The notes: generated by a model from the letters alone, not told the origin. A DNA stretch of 11,714 nt from JAAZFZ01 sp035647435 (GCA_035647435.1 DASRNM010000082.1:1-11714); one strand, 5' to 3'. Positions 1 to 7,380 are shown, counted from the first letter of the stretch. Program-made: numbers and translations.

Positions 1-435
1 ATATTTTGGAATTGAAAAGTGATTTAAATGAATACTGACAAATATCGCATCATCATTTTTTTCAATTATTTTCAGTCTATTATGTATGTCTGAAACCTTT
101 TTTTGACGAACTGTCTTTGCCTCATCGTCATGGATAGAAATATCTTCAGTTCTAGTCATTATCGTTTTAATACCGACACTGTTAAGTATGTCGTTAAGCT
201 TGAGTGAAATAGATAGGTTTATCCCTTTTTCCACAGTGCCGTCAGAGCTTGACGCACCGCCGTCAATGCCACCGTGCCCCGCATCGATTATTACTGTCGG
301 GAGCTCATAGACATTGTCCGAGATCGACTCAAGTGCACTGAAATTTTTTTTACTTGTAACATATGCTAAAATGCTCACAACAAAAAGAAAAACAAATATT
401 AATATGATAAAAAGTCTAATACGTTTAATATCCAT
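1..435 (-). CDS. cwlD: CwlD-like N-acetylmuramoyl-L-alanine amidase, 3' end beyond the window
   Basis: The frame opens at an ATG (433-435) and stays open to base 1, giving 145 residues; the C-terminus lies outside the window. Residues about 7-25 form one hydrophobic membrane anchor (RLFIILIFVFLFVVSILAY). An Amidase_3 domain follows from about residue 46: DAGHGGIDGGA holds the first zinc histidine, VEKGINL the zinc glutamate, TIMTRTED the usual beta-strand motif, and FVSIHLNHF the third zinc ligand. The family cleaves the amide bond between MurNAc and the stem peptide outside the membrane. The order anchor, DAGHGG, EK, SIHLN and 'PKY' resembles CwlD, which in Bacillus helps form muramic delta-lactam in spore cortex; a vegetative amidase of the same fold is possible. 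A GGGAG site lies 8 bases before the ATG. It is transcribed away from the TSUP pair. Confidence 0.85.
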   Translation of the reverse strand, partial: MDIKRIRLFIILIFVFLFVVSILAYVTSKKNFSALESISDNVYELPTVIIDAGHGGIDGGASSSDGTVEKGINLSISLKLNDILNSVGIKTIMTRTEDISIHDDEAKTVRQKKVSDIHNRLKIIEKNDDAIFVSIHLNHFSIPKY

Positions 436-478
436 ACAATCACTCCCTAAAGAATAAATATGCGCAAAAAAGAGTGAT

Positions 479-520
479 ATGAAAATAATTATCTTTATCA
501 TGGCAATAATAATTATATGA
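479..520 (+). CDS. possible 13-residue hydrophobic leader ORF
   Basis: ATG at 479-481 opens a 13-codon frame (MKIIIFIMAIIII) ending in TGA at 518-520. The TGA overlaps the ATG of the first TSUP half in the arrangement ATGA. A weak GAG-type ribosome site lies about 5 bases upstream, whereas the TSUP start itself has no clear Shine-Dalgarno sequence. Translation of this mini-ORF could therefore deliver ribosomes to the TSUP start. Nine of the 13 residues are Ile or Met. In such AT-rich DNA a short frame of this kind can arise by chance, so I call it only tentatively. No function is known to me. Confidence 0.3.
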   Translation: MKIIIFIMAIIII

Positions 521-876
521 ACAGAAAAAAACTGATCTTTAAAATATTTGGCGGCTTTTGCGTAGGCATAATAAATTCTCTGCTCGGAGCAGGTGGAGGA
601 ATGATTGCCGTCCCCCTTTTAAGAAAACAGGGGTTATCACAAAAACAATCACATGCAAGTGCCATTGCTGTTATTTTACCTTTAACTGCCGTGAGCGCTA
701 TTATATATATTTTAACACAGAAGGTCGCCTTTTCACAAGCATTGCCGTTTATTCCTGCAGGTCTTGTCGGGTCAGTAATCGGTGCGTTGCTGCTGCCTAA
801 AGTTCCCGAAAAAATACTTAAAAAGATATTTGCGTTGTTTATGATTTGGGCAGGATTGAGGATGTTGTTTAAATGA
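517..876 (+). CDS. half-length TSUP-family membrane protein (N-terminal-half type)
   Basis: This 119-residue, mostly hydrophobic protein has about four membrane segments (roughly residues 7-30, 46-66, 74-92, 100-117). The early motif NSLLGAGGGMIAVPLL is the signature of the TSUP/TauE-SafE family (Pfam PF01925), whose full-length members have about 8 segments and 240-260 residues built from two such halves. Family members move sulfonates, sulfite or other sulfur compounds across the cytoplasmic membrane; the substrate cannot be told here. Its stop overlaps the start of the next gene, the matching second half, as ATGA, so the two are probably translationally coupled and may work as a heterodimer (inference). 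The start is taken as ATG 517, although no clear ribosome site precedes it. Its reading is divergent from the amidase gene. Confidence 0.85.
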   Translation: MNRKKLIFKIFGGFCVGIINSLLGAGGGMIAVPLLRKQGLSQKQSHASAIAVILPLTAVSAIIYILTQKVAFSQALPFIPAGLVGSVIGALLLPKVPEKILKKIFALFMIWAGLRMLFK

Positions 877-1253
877 GTTTGGTGTTTGATGTTTTAGCCG
901 CCCTGTTTTCGGGAATAGTTGGCGCGATGGGGCTCGGCGGTGGCGGTGTGCTCGTTTTGTACCTCACATTGATTTTGAATGAAAATCAATTAACCTCTCA
1001 GGGCATTAACCTGATCTTCTTCCTCCCCTGTGCTATTCTATCAATTTTTCTACACACAAGAAAAAAACTAATTAAGTGGCGAGAGGTTTTGCCTATTATA
1101 ATTGGTGGCGTATGTGGTGTTGCACTGGGGGCTTGGCTTGCACTGTCAATAAGTGCAGACCTGTTAGCAAAGATTTTTGGTGCATTTCTTCTTTTATTGG
1201 GGATTAGAGAACTGTTATCCAAAACAAAAACAAGCGTTACAGATGAAAAATAG
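873..1253 (+). CDS. half-length TSUP-family membrane protein (C-terminal-half type)
   Basis: This 126-residue protein has about four membrane segments and repeats the family signature near its N-terminus (GAMGLGGGGVLVLYL). It matches the second repeat of a normal TSUP transporter; together with the preceding 119-residue protein the total (245) equals one full-length member. It starts at ATG 873 inside the preceding stop (ATGA), with GAGG about 11 bases upstream within the first gene. The hydrophilic tail after residue 113 (SKTKTSVTDEK) ends in TAG at 1251-1253. Its last 17 bases overlap the end of the vanZ-like gene on the other strand. A frameshift of a once single gene is conceivable, but both halves have their own start and a complete 4-segment unit, which favours two real genes. 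Confidence 0.83.
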   Translation: MSLVFDVLAALFSGIVGAMGLGGGGVLVLYLTLILNENQLTSQGINLIFFLPCAILSIFLHTRKKLIKWREVLPIIIGGVCGVALGAWLALSISADLLAKIFGAFLLLLGIRELLSKTKTSVTDEK

Positions 1254-2118
1254 AGTCTTCCTCGCCTTTTGTAACTTTTTTTCTTATTCGGTTTGCTGTA
1301 TAAAACAATAATGCTCCGAAATAGAAGCCAATCGAATTAAGTATAACATCATCTATATCACAGTTGCCGTTTTCAAGAAGTAGCTGCGATATTTCTATTG
1401 TGCAGCTTAGGGCAATGGGTATAATCGCGACAAAAACACATTTTATTTTCTTGAAAATCAACAAGAAAAAGCCCAAAGGCGAAAAGATTAATAGATTACC
1501 AAACAAATACATAAAATCCTCATAATAAGAAATATCACCTTGAAAATAACTTTTAATGCTTGCAAACGGTGTTAGGTTAATCTGTGATGAGTACTTTTGA
1601 GTTCTGATAATAATGAAAGTATAAACCAAAAGCAAAAAATAGAACACGAGAAAACTTATTCCTGATGTTTTAAGAAAGCTTTTGTAATCATTAAAAAAAT
1701 CATAATACTTTTCATCAAACGGTGAAAACAATCTTACTAATGCTAAAACAAGAAAAACCACTACAAACATTATAAGTATTGTCATTGGCTTATCGTAGTA
1801 AAAAATATAAATCCATTTTTCAAAAGGAGTTTCACTTTGTAGCTGTGCAAATATTTGAGCGATTAAGGCCCAAATTACCATAGCGACTAAAAAAACGCTC
1901 ATACCGTAACCCAACAGCTTTACCCCATTTTTGTAAAGCATTGACACGAGTGAAATGCATATTGCTAAAAATGATGTTAGCAATATTTGAATTTTCAGAT
2001 TACCTATATTATTAAAAGACGGCAACACAGCTATAATTAAGGCAATTGAAAAATAAGCGGAAAGCAATAAACCTCTCCACTTATCATTAGTATTAAATTT
2101 TTTCGAATCAATCTTCAT
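1237..2118 (-). CDS. VanZ-like integral membrane protein
   Basis: This 293-residue protein has about seven membrane segments (around residues 16-34, 43-60, 68-90, 111-129, 151-171, 204-222, 226-242, with a last one near 261-275). The VanZ-family pattern sits in the C-terminal half: INLTPFASI (180-188), GNLLIFSPLGFFLLI (207-221), then IEISQLLLENGNCDIDDVILN (241-261) with the family's E..Q and DIDDVxxN motifs. VanZ of Tn1546 gives low-level teicoplanin resistance, but most chromosomal homologues have no proven role, so resistance should not be assumed. The ATG overlaps the end of ruvX by 11 bases, making this the last gene of the minus-strand pyr unit. Its 3' end overlaps the convergent TSUP gene, leaving no room for an ordinary terminator between them. 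Confidence 0.85.
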   Translation of the reverse strand: MKIDSKKFNTNDKWRGLLLSAYFSIALIIAVLPSFNNIGNLKIQILLTSFLAICISLVSMLYKNGVKLLGYGMSVFLVAMVIWALIAQIFAQLQSETPFEKWIYIFYYDKPMTILIMFVVVFLVLALVRLFSPFDEKYYDFFNDYKSFLKTSGISFLVFYFLLLVYTFIIIRTQKYSSQINLTPFASIKSYFQGDISYYEDFMYLFGNLLIFSPLGFFLLIFKKIKCVFVAIIPIALSCTIEISQLLLENGNCDIDDVILNSIGFYFGALLFYTANRIRKKVTKGEEDSIFHL

Positions 2119-2533
2119 TTTGATTTCTCCGATAGTTTAAATAGTCCTCTAAAATCATTGTTGCGGCAACCGCATCAATAACGGCCTTTCTTTTTTTGCC
2201 TCTTGTGTTTGTTATGTTCAAAGCATTGTGGGCGCTGACTGTTGTAAGCCTTTCATCCCAAAGAACTGTTTTGATTTTAGTTTCTTCTTCAAGCAATTTA
2301 GCAAAGTCTGCACATTTTTGTGCCCTTTCACCAACGCTTGAATCCATATTTTTCGGGTACCCCACAACTATAAGTTCAGGCTTTCTTTCATTACAAATTT
2401 CAACTATTTTTGCTATAAGCTTAGGTGCATACCCTTGTGTAATCACGCATACTGGCGAAGCAAGCATTTCAAGCTTATCACAAGCTGCAATCCCTGTACG
2501 GCTATCACCGTAATCAACCGATAAAATAACCAT
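2108..2533 (-). CDS. ruvX: YqgF/RuvX family RNase H-fold nuclease
   Basis: This 141-residue protein is the usual size for the YqgF family (putative Holliday junction resolvase, also linked to processing of the 16S rRNA 5' end in E. coli). Motifs are SVDYGDSRTG with acidic Asp7, VVGYPKNMDSSVGERA (57-71), the LWDERLTT stretch with Asp93 and Glu94, and KKRKAVIDAVAATMILEDYL with Asp120. These acidic residues match the RNase H-like active site. The start is ATG 2533, overlapping the pyrD stop as TAATG, with a GGAGAGG site upstream inside pyrD. A cytosolic housekeeping enzyme, it is not a pyrimidine enzyme but clearly shares the transcript. Confidence 0.93.
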   Translation of the reverse strand: MVILSVDYGDSRTGIAACDKLEMLASPVCVITQGYAPKLIAKIVEICNERKPELIVVGYPKNMDSSVGERAQKCADFAKLLEEETKIKTVLWDERLTTVSAHNALNITNTRGKKRKAVIDAVAATMILEDYLNYRRNQNED

Positions 2534-3444
2534 TACCAGGCAACAACCTCTCCGACAATCTCGTTTACATTCTTAATTGAGTTATCATCTAGATATTTTT
2601 CAAGCCCTTCAATAACCTTAACTGGCGTGAATGCATCTGTGAAATTTGCTGTTCCAATTTGAACAGCTGAGGCTCCTGCAAGCAACATTTCAACAGCGTC
2701 CTGCCATTTTGATATTCCGCCCATGCCTATAACTGGAATTTTGACAGTGTTAGCTACTTGCCAAACCATTCTCAAGGCAACGGGGAAAATTGCAGGGCCC
2801 GATAAACCACCTGTATTATTCTTTAAAATCGGCCTACGATTATTTATATCAATTCGCATGCCCGTTAAGGTGTTTATCAGTGAAATAGAGTCTGCACCTG
2901 CCGATTCGGCAGCGGCGGCAATTTCTGAGATGTCAGTCACATTTGGAGTGAGTTTAACAATCAAAGGCTTATTGCACACCTTTCTGACTCGTGAAACAAT
3001 TTCTTCAACGCCTTTTGGGCTTGTGCCGAAAGACACACCGCCTTCACGAACATTCGGGCAAGATATATTAAGCTCGATCATGTCAACATTTGTGTCATTT
3101 AACTTCTCAACAGCACAACAATATTCATCATAGGTTCTGCCTGCTATATTGGCAATTTTTACGATATTTTTTTGAGAAAGCCAGACTAAATCCTCTTTTA
3201 TAAAATGTTCAACACCAGGGTTTTGTAAACCGACACTGTTAAGCATTCCGCTTGAAGTTTCGGCTACTCTAGGTGGTGGGTTGCCCAAACGCTCCTGAAG
3301 CGTTGTACCCTTACATGAAATGCCCCCAAGTTTTTCAATAGGAAAAACTTTATTATATTCACGCCCAAAACCATATGATCCCGATGCAGTAATAATAGGG
3401 TTTTTAAACTCAACACCTGCAATATTAACCTTTAAATTCGCCAT
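2533..3444 (-). CDS. pyrD: dihydroorotate dehydrogenase, class 1B catalytic subunit
   Basis: PyrD oxidises dihydroorotate to orotate using FMN and passes electrons through PyrK to NAD+. From ATG 3444 the protein has 303 residues. ISCKGTT holds the FMN-binding Lys (about 45), SSGMLNSVGLQNPG the substrate loop, and ELNISCPNVREGG the catalytic Cys (about 129), which is Cys in class 1 enzymes. GGLSGPAI and VIGMGGI line the FMN phosphate site. All key residues appear intact. A TTG two codons upstream (3450) could also start the frame, but the ATG forms a TAATG overlap with the pyrK stop and has AGGAGG 10 bases upstream, so I prefer it. The neighbour pyrK confirms class 1B. Confidence 0.96.
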   Translation of the reverse strand: MANLKVNIAGVEFKNPIITASGSYGFGREYNKVFPIEKLGGISCKGTTLQERLGNPPPRVAETSSGMLNSVGLQNPGVEHFIKEDLVWLSQKNIVKIANIAGRTYDEYCCAVEKLNDTNVDMIELNISCPNVREGGVSFGTSPKGVEEIVSRVRKVCNKPLIVKLTPNVTDISEIAAAAESAGADSISLINTLTGMRIDINNRRPILKNNTGGLSGPAIFPVALRMVWQVANTVKIPVIGMGGISKWQDAVEMLLAGASAVQIGTANFTDAFTPVKVIEGLEKYLDDNSIKNVNEIVGEVVAW

Positions 3445-4211
3445 TACCAAACGACCTCCTCTGCATTAAATACAGGGCCGTCCTTGCATACATGAGAATA
3501 ACTCTCTTTGCCGTTTATTATAGTTTTGCATGCGCAGCCAAGGCATGCACCTACACCACAACCCATGCGTTCCTCAAGTGAAACGAAACAATCAAGCGAA
3601 TGCTCTTTCGCCAAAAGAGAAACGGATTTTAGCATAGGAGTCGGACCACAGGCACAAATCGTATCGAAACTGTTTTCAATTAAAAGGGTTTTCATAACAT
3701 CTGTTACAAAGCCTTTATGCCCCAATGTTCCGTCATCGGTCGTTATTTCAACAGCATTGCAGTATGATTTAAAATCATCAATAAGAATCGCACTTTCGCT
3801 GTTTTTGAAGCCCAAAATAGCCTTTGATTGTGGTGAATAAGATTTTGCACATTCAAGAAGTGGGGGAACTCCAATTCCGCCACCGATTAAAAGTGCTTTT
3901 TTGTTTTTATCAAGGGGGAAGCCTTTACCGAGAGGGCCCAAAACGTTGATGTTTTCACCTGCGTTTAGCTTTGAAAGCCAGAGCGTGCCCTCGCCTCTTA
4001 TATCAAATACGATTCGCAGATCCCCTTTTGACTTATCTATTTCGCATATAGAAATTGGTCTGCGTAAAGTTTTATCTCCGCACAAAACATGAACAAACTG
4101 CCCTGCCTGCGATATTTTCGCAAGCTCAGGGCAGTTTATCACAAAATCAAAGCAGGTGTCTGTCAATTGCTTTTTGTTTTTAATAATATAATCACCTTGT
4201 AATATGCTCAT
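3444..4211 (-). CDS. pyrK: dihydroorotate dehydrogenase B electron-transfer subunit
   Basis: PyrK carries FAD and a [2Fe-2S] cluster and links PyrD to NAD+. Starting at ATG 4211 the protein has 255 residues. The ferredoxin-reductase fold is shown by LRRPISI (49-55, FAD binding) and IGGGIGVPPLLE (about 109-120, NAD(P) binding). GCGVGACLGCAC plus a later HVC gives cluster ligands at about Cys218, 223, 226 and 242, spaced as in the family. An in-frame TTG at 4223 would add four residues, but it lies on top of the GGAGGG ribosome site and is rejected. The gene begins 17 bases after carB and its stop overlaps the pyrD start. It appears fully functional. Confidence 0.96.
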   Translation of the reverse strand: MSILQGDYIIKNKKQLTDTCFDFVINCPELAKISQAGQFVHVLCGDKTLRRPISICEIDKSKGDLRIVFDIRGEGTLWLSKLNAGENINVLGPLGKGFPLDKNKKALLIGGGIGVPPLLECAKSYSPQSKAILGFKNSESAILIDDFKSYCNAVEITTDDGTLGHKGFVTDVMKTLLIENSFDTICACGPTPMLKSVSLLAKEHSLDCFVSLEERMGCGVGACLGCACKTIINGKESYSHVCKDGPVFNAEEVVW

Positions 4212-4215
4212 ATAA

Positions 4216-4221
4216 CCCTCC
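4216..4221 (-). promoter_or_regulatory. pyrK ribosome binding site that fixes the start
   Basis: GGAGGG, 4 bases before ATG 4211. It decides against the upstream in-frame TTG at 4221-4223, whose last base is the first G of this site. Confidence 0.8.
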
Positions 4222-4228
4222 AAAATGG

Positions 4229-7219
4229 TTAATATCTTTTGCTTATATCAATAATCTCAATGTCCTCAATTGAACGCTTGTTGGCAAGGCACCGTGTCAA
4301 AGCATTTGCCGTTTCAAGTGTTGTAAATGTTGGAATTTGTTGTTCAAGAGCTTGCCTTCTGATTTTAACATCGTCGGTTTGCTCCGAGTTACCTAACTCT
4401 GAGGTAGAAATAACATATACAACCTTGTTTTTATTAATTAAATCTAATGTATTGGGTTTGCCCTCGTGAATCTTTTTGACGGCATTGGTTGCAACAAAGT
4501 TTGAATTTAATGTTTTTGCAGTGCCTGCCGTTGCATAAAGTTTGAATCCAAGATTAGCGTATTTTTCTATCACTGGTATTGACTCCTGCTTGTCGGAGTT
4601 TCTCAAAGTAACAAGAATACTCCCCGAGCGTTTGATACGCATACCCGATGAGGTTAAGCCTTTCAACAAAGCATCTTCAAAGTTTGAACCTAAACCGAGA
4701 ACTTCGCCAGTTGATTGCATTTGCGAACCAAGCATTGTGTCAACACCGCTAAGCTTATCAAAGCTGAAAACAGGAACTCTTACAGCGCATAGTTTGCCTG
4801 TTGGATATATACCATTGGAATAACCCATGTCGGAGAGCTTTTCGCCGATCATACATCTTAATGCAATTTCAACAATAGGAAGCCCCGTTGCCTTGCTGAC
4901 AAACGGAATATTATGCACAGTGTCGTGGCAAACCTCAGTAACATATAATGAGTTATTGTAAAGCATGAACTGAAGGTTTATTAAACCCTTCACTCCGAAA
5001 TATTTTGCTATGATGTTTGCATAATTTACAATTTTTTCATTGACACTCTCAGAGAAGGTTATTGCAGGATAAACCGATATTGAATCCCCCGAATTTACAT
5101 TGGAACGTTCAATCAATTCAACAACAGCAGGGATAAAACAATTTTCACCGTCATAAATAACGTCACACTCGATAACGGTTCCATTATATTTGTGTTCAGC
5201 CATGAAAGGAATGTTTAGTTCCTGAAGCATGCTTGCCATTTTGTCAAAATTATAGAAACAATCCACAAGCTTGCTGTTTGCGCCTAAAACATTAACCGGT
5301 AATTGTTCAGTTGACTTTGTTAAATCAAGAGCATTTACACCAGAAAACTGTGATATAACTCCCCACGGACGTTCAGAATCAATTACATTTTTTGTGTCTT
5401 CAACCGTTAATGGGTCTATGAATAGTTTGTCACAAATTGAACTGTCGGTTGAAACAGCGTCAGGATTGTTGTTTAACACAACGGTGGAATAGCCTAACTT
5501 ATTGAGTGCCGCAATACAGTGAGAGTTGCAATAATCAAGCTCATCACCAAATCCGACAGCTGTTGGACCTGAGCATATCACAAGCACCTTTTTCTTGCCT
5601 TGGCTTGATAAATCTTCAACCATATTCGCCTTGTTATCATTATCCCAAGCGGAATAGAAATATGGCTTTTGCGCATAGAGTTCAGTGGCACAGATGTCAA
5701 CCGTTTTATAATTTTGGTAAGTCTTTGTTGTCAATTTCTTTCCAGATATTCTTTCAATTGTTTGATCTAAAAATCCTAGGCTTTTTGCACTTGCATATGT
5801 ATCATTTGTCAAATCAGTTTTAATAGTTTTTTCTATGTCTGCAATGTTTTTAAGCTTTACAAGATACCAGCAATCAATCCCGGTGATTTCGTGAATAACC
5901 TCGTGAGAAATTCCCCTTTTGAGGGCTTCATAAACAGCGAATACACGCTCATTATCTGAACTTTTAATGACATCTATTATATCATCATCGCTTAAATCTG
6001 TGAATTTCGGGAGTGATGGAGTATCTATGCCGATGTTTATCGACCGTATTGCTTTCATGAACGCTAGCTCAAAGCTTGTGCCGATTGAAAATGCAGCACC
6101 CGTTGCCTGCATTGAAGTGCCTAGCGTTCTGCTTGCATCATCAAAGCTACCAAATGACCATGTTGGGAATTTAACCGCACAATAGTTAATATCAGGCTCA
6201 TTGCAACCTGTTGTGCACTCTGTAATATCAAACAATTTCAAACCAATAGCGACTTTTGCAGATATTTTAGCTATTGGGTAACCTGTAACCTTTGAAACAA
6301 GCGACGAAGAACGACTAACCCTTGGGTCAACGTCCAAAACAGCATATTCACTTCCGTCGGGTTTAAGTGCAAATTGCACATTACAACTGCCTACAACACC
6401 CAAACATGACGCAATATTTTTTGCAGATGTACTTAAAGTTGAATTTTCACGTTCTGTCAAGGTTTGTGAAGGTGTTACTATCACGCTGTCACCTGTATGA
6501 ATTCCAACTGGGTCAATGTTTTCAAGGTTAGATATACTTATACAATTGCCTGCACTGTCTCTAATAACTTCAAATTCTATCTCTTTCCAACCAGAAATAC
6601 TTTTTTCAACGAAAATTTGTTTTAAAACTGAAGACTTTAGTGCTTGCTTTGCTTTTTTCTTTAATTGTTCGACACTGTAACAAAAATCTGCATTCTTTGA
6701 GGCGGCAGAATATGCAGGCCTGACTATAACAGGCAGACCGATTTCTTTCGCAAATTCTATTGCATCATCAACATTGCCTACAACTGTTGATTCAACAGTT
6801 GGCTCTTTGGATTTATTAAGGAACTTTTGAAATTCTTGTTTGTTTTGGACATTCGAAATCAGCTCCGGGCTAACGGATAGCATTTTGATTTTTTTATCAT
6901 CTAGAAAGCCACTTCTGTGCAGTTCAATACATAGTTCAAAAGCCCTATCACCACCCATTGTAGGCAAAATGCTGTCAGGTTTCTCAGCAGAAATAATTCT
7001 TTTAATAATATCTGAATTCAACGGCTCAATATAAATTGAATCTGCCACATCGTTGTCTGTCATAAAGGTTACAGGGTTTGATGTTACGAGAACAACCTCA
7101 ATCCCTTCTTCTTTTAGTGCTCTACAAGCTTGAAAACCCGAATAATCATATTCAGAGCCGTTGCCTATTACAACGGGGCCAGAACCAATAATTAAAACCT
7201 TTTTTATTAAACTAAGCAT
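4229..7219 (-). CDS. carB: divergent carbamoyl-phosphate synthase large subunit, probable pseudoenzyme
   Basis: This 996-residue protein is clearly CarB by order and content: first ATP-grasp half (about 1-395), oligomerisation domain (about 400-545, with ITGIDCWYLVKL), second half (545-860), and MGS-like allosteric domain (about 864-980, with GFKLYATAGTAKTL and KIHEGKPNTLDLI). Normal CarB makes carbamoyl phosphate from bicarbonate, ammonia and two ATP. Here the first-half glycine loop after RPAY (usually GGTGGG or GGSGGG) reads SAASKNAD (171-178). GGQT reads GGDR (89-92), and the metal ligands corresponding to E. coli Glu299 and Asn301 are Asp296 and Asp298. In the second half about 60 residues are missing near 675-683, removing the RPSYxLGGRAMEIV ATP loop. 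The usual EVNPRA reads EVCHDT (762-767), HSGDS reads NSGDS, and GGQT is lost. Synthase activity looks very unlikely (inference). The family is usually about 1065-1075 long. The frame has no internal stop. Confidence 0.85.
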   Translation of the reverse strand: MLSLIKKVLIIGSGPVVIGNGSEYDYSGFQACRALKEEGIEVVLVTSNPVTFMTDNDVADSIYIEPLNSDIIKRIISAEKPDSILPTMGGDRAFELCIELHRSGFLDDKKIKMLSVSPELISNVQNKQEFQKFLNKSKEPTVESTVVGNVDDAIEFAKEIGLPVIVRPAYSAASKNADFCYSVEQLKKKAKQALKSSVLKQIFVEKSISGWKEIEFEVIRDSAGNCISISNLENIDPVGIHTGDSVIVTPSQTLTERENSTLSTSAKNIASCLGVVGSCNVQFALKPDGSEYAVLDVDPRVSRSSSLVSKVTGYPIAKISAKVAIGLKLFDITECTTGCNEPDINYCAVKFPTWSFGSFDDASRTLGTSMQATGAAFSIGTSFELAFMKAIRSINIGIDTPSLPKFTDLSDDDIIDVIKSSDNERVFAVYEALKRGISHEVIHEITGIDCWYLVKLKNIADIEKTIKTDLTNDTYASAKSLGFLDQTIERISGKKLTTKTYQNYKTVDICATELYAQKPYFYSAWDNDNKANMVEDLSSQGKKKVLVICSGPTAVGFGDELDYCNSHCIAALNKLGYSTVVLNNNPDAVSTDSSICDKLFIDPLTVEDTKNVIDSERPWGVISQFSGVNALDLTKSTEQLPVNVLGANSKLVDCFYNFDKMASMLQELNIPFMAEHKYNGTVIECDVIYDGENCFIPAVVELIERSNVNSGDSISVYPAITFSESVNEKIVNYANIIAKYFGVKGLINLQFMLYNNSLYVTEVCHDTVHNIPFVSKATGLPIVEIALRCMIGEKLSDMGYSNGIYPTGKLCAVRVPVFSFDKLSGVDTMLGSQMQSTGEVLGLGSNFEDALLKGLTSSGMRIKRSGSILVTLRNSDKQESIPVIEKYANLGFKLYATAGTAKTLNSNFVATNAVKKIHEGKPNTLDLINKNKVVYVISTSELGNSEQTDDVKIRRQALEQQIPTFTTLETANALTRCLANKRSIEDIEIIDISKRY

Positions 7220-7373
7220 TAGCTCCGCTCCCTTCCATTAGCTTAATAAATTTGTCATATGCCCGCGATTTGTCAAATTTCGGAACAGTATCGTTAGGCA
7301 TAAACTGAATTGGAATACCAGAAAAAGCTGTATAAAAAATTCCTTCAACAGAAATATCATTGATGTTTTTCAA
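7212..7373 (-). pseudogene. carA: carA relic: last ~50 codons of the glutaminase subunit
   Basis: Between pyrF and carB, where carA usually sits, a TTG start at 7373 opens a 53-residue frame ending in TAG at 7212-7214, overlapping the carB start by 8 bases. NINDISVEGI and YDKFIKLMEG match the C-terminus of CarA (usual NxNDGTVEG and LFDKFIELM) without a gap. The class I glutaminase HPEASPGP that should lie between reads MPNDTVPK (31-38), so the catalytic His and Glu are gone. The N-terminal CarA domain and the nucleophile Cys region are absent. A GGAGGA site lies 7 bases before the TTG, so the peptide is probably still translated. It also contains the likely carB ribosome site (AAGGGAG, 8 bases before ATG), which may explain why it remains. 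It is in the same frame as pyrF, separated from it by one UAG. It is either a dead remnant or a reused small protein. Confidence 0.75.
7229..7235 (-). promoter_or_regulatory. probable carB ribosome binding site inside the carA relic
   Basis: GAAGGGA/AAGGGAG-type purine stretch ending about 8 bases before ATG 7219. A second GGAG lies only 3 bases before the ATG and is less well spaced. Confidence 0.55.
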
Positions 7374-7380
7374 ATAACCG

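Noticed and set aside
485..516. Two copies of the palindrome ATAATTAT 24 bases apart before the TSUP start, which could pair as an 8-bp stem or bind a dimeric protein
   Set aside because: The motif is pure A/T in AT-rich DNA, the stem would be weak, and the pair lies inside the possible leader ORF. Chance is the simplest explanation.
558..800. 80-codon frame overlapping the first TSUP half in another frame
   Set aside because: The product is basic and Cys/Arg-rich with no family signature, while the overlapping frame has a clear TSUP signature and membrane segments.
2723..3133. 136-codon plus-strand open frame opposite pyrD
   Set aside because: It is fully antisense to a gene with clear catalytic motifs, has no ribosome site or recognisable domain, and is a by-product of codon use. 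The other antisense frames opposite ruvX, pyrK, carB, pyrC and the PBP gene are rejected for the same reason.
4221..4223. TTG start for pyrK adding four residues
   Set aside because: It overlaps the GGAGGG ribosome site that serves the ATG at 4211.
4229..7219. Sequencing or assembly error as the cause of the odd carB
   Set aside because: A frameshift error would disturb the frame, but it is open and similar to CarB from end to end. The loss of the first loop is by substitution. Both subunits are affected independently, which is hard to produce by error.
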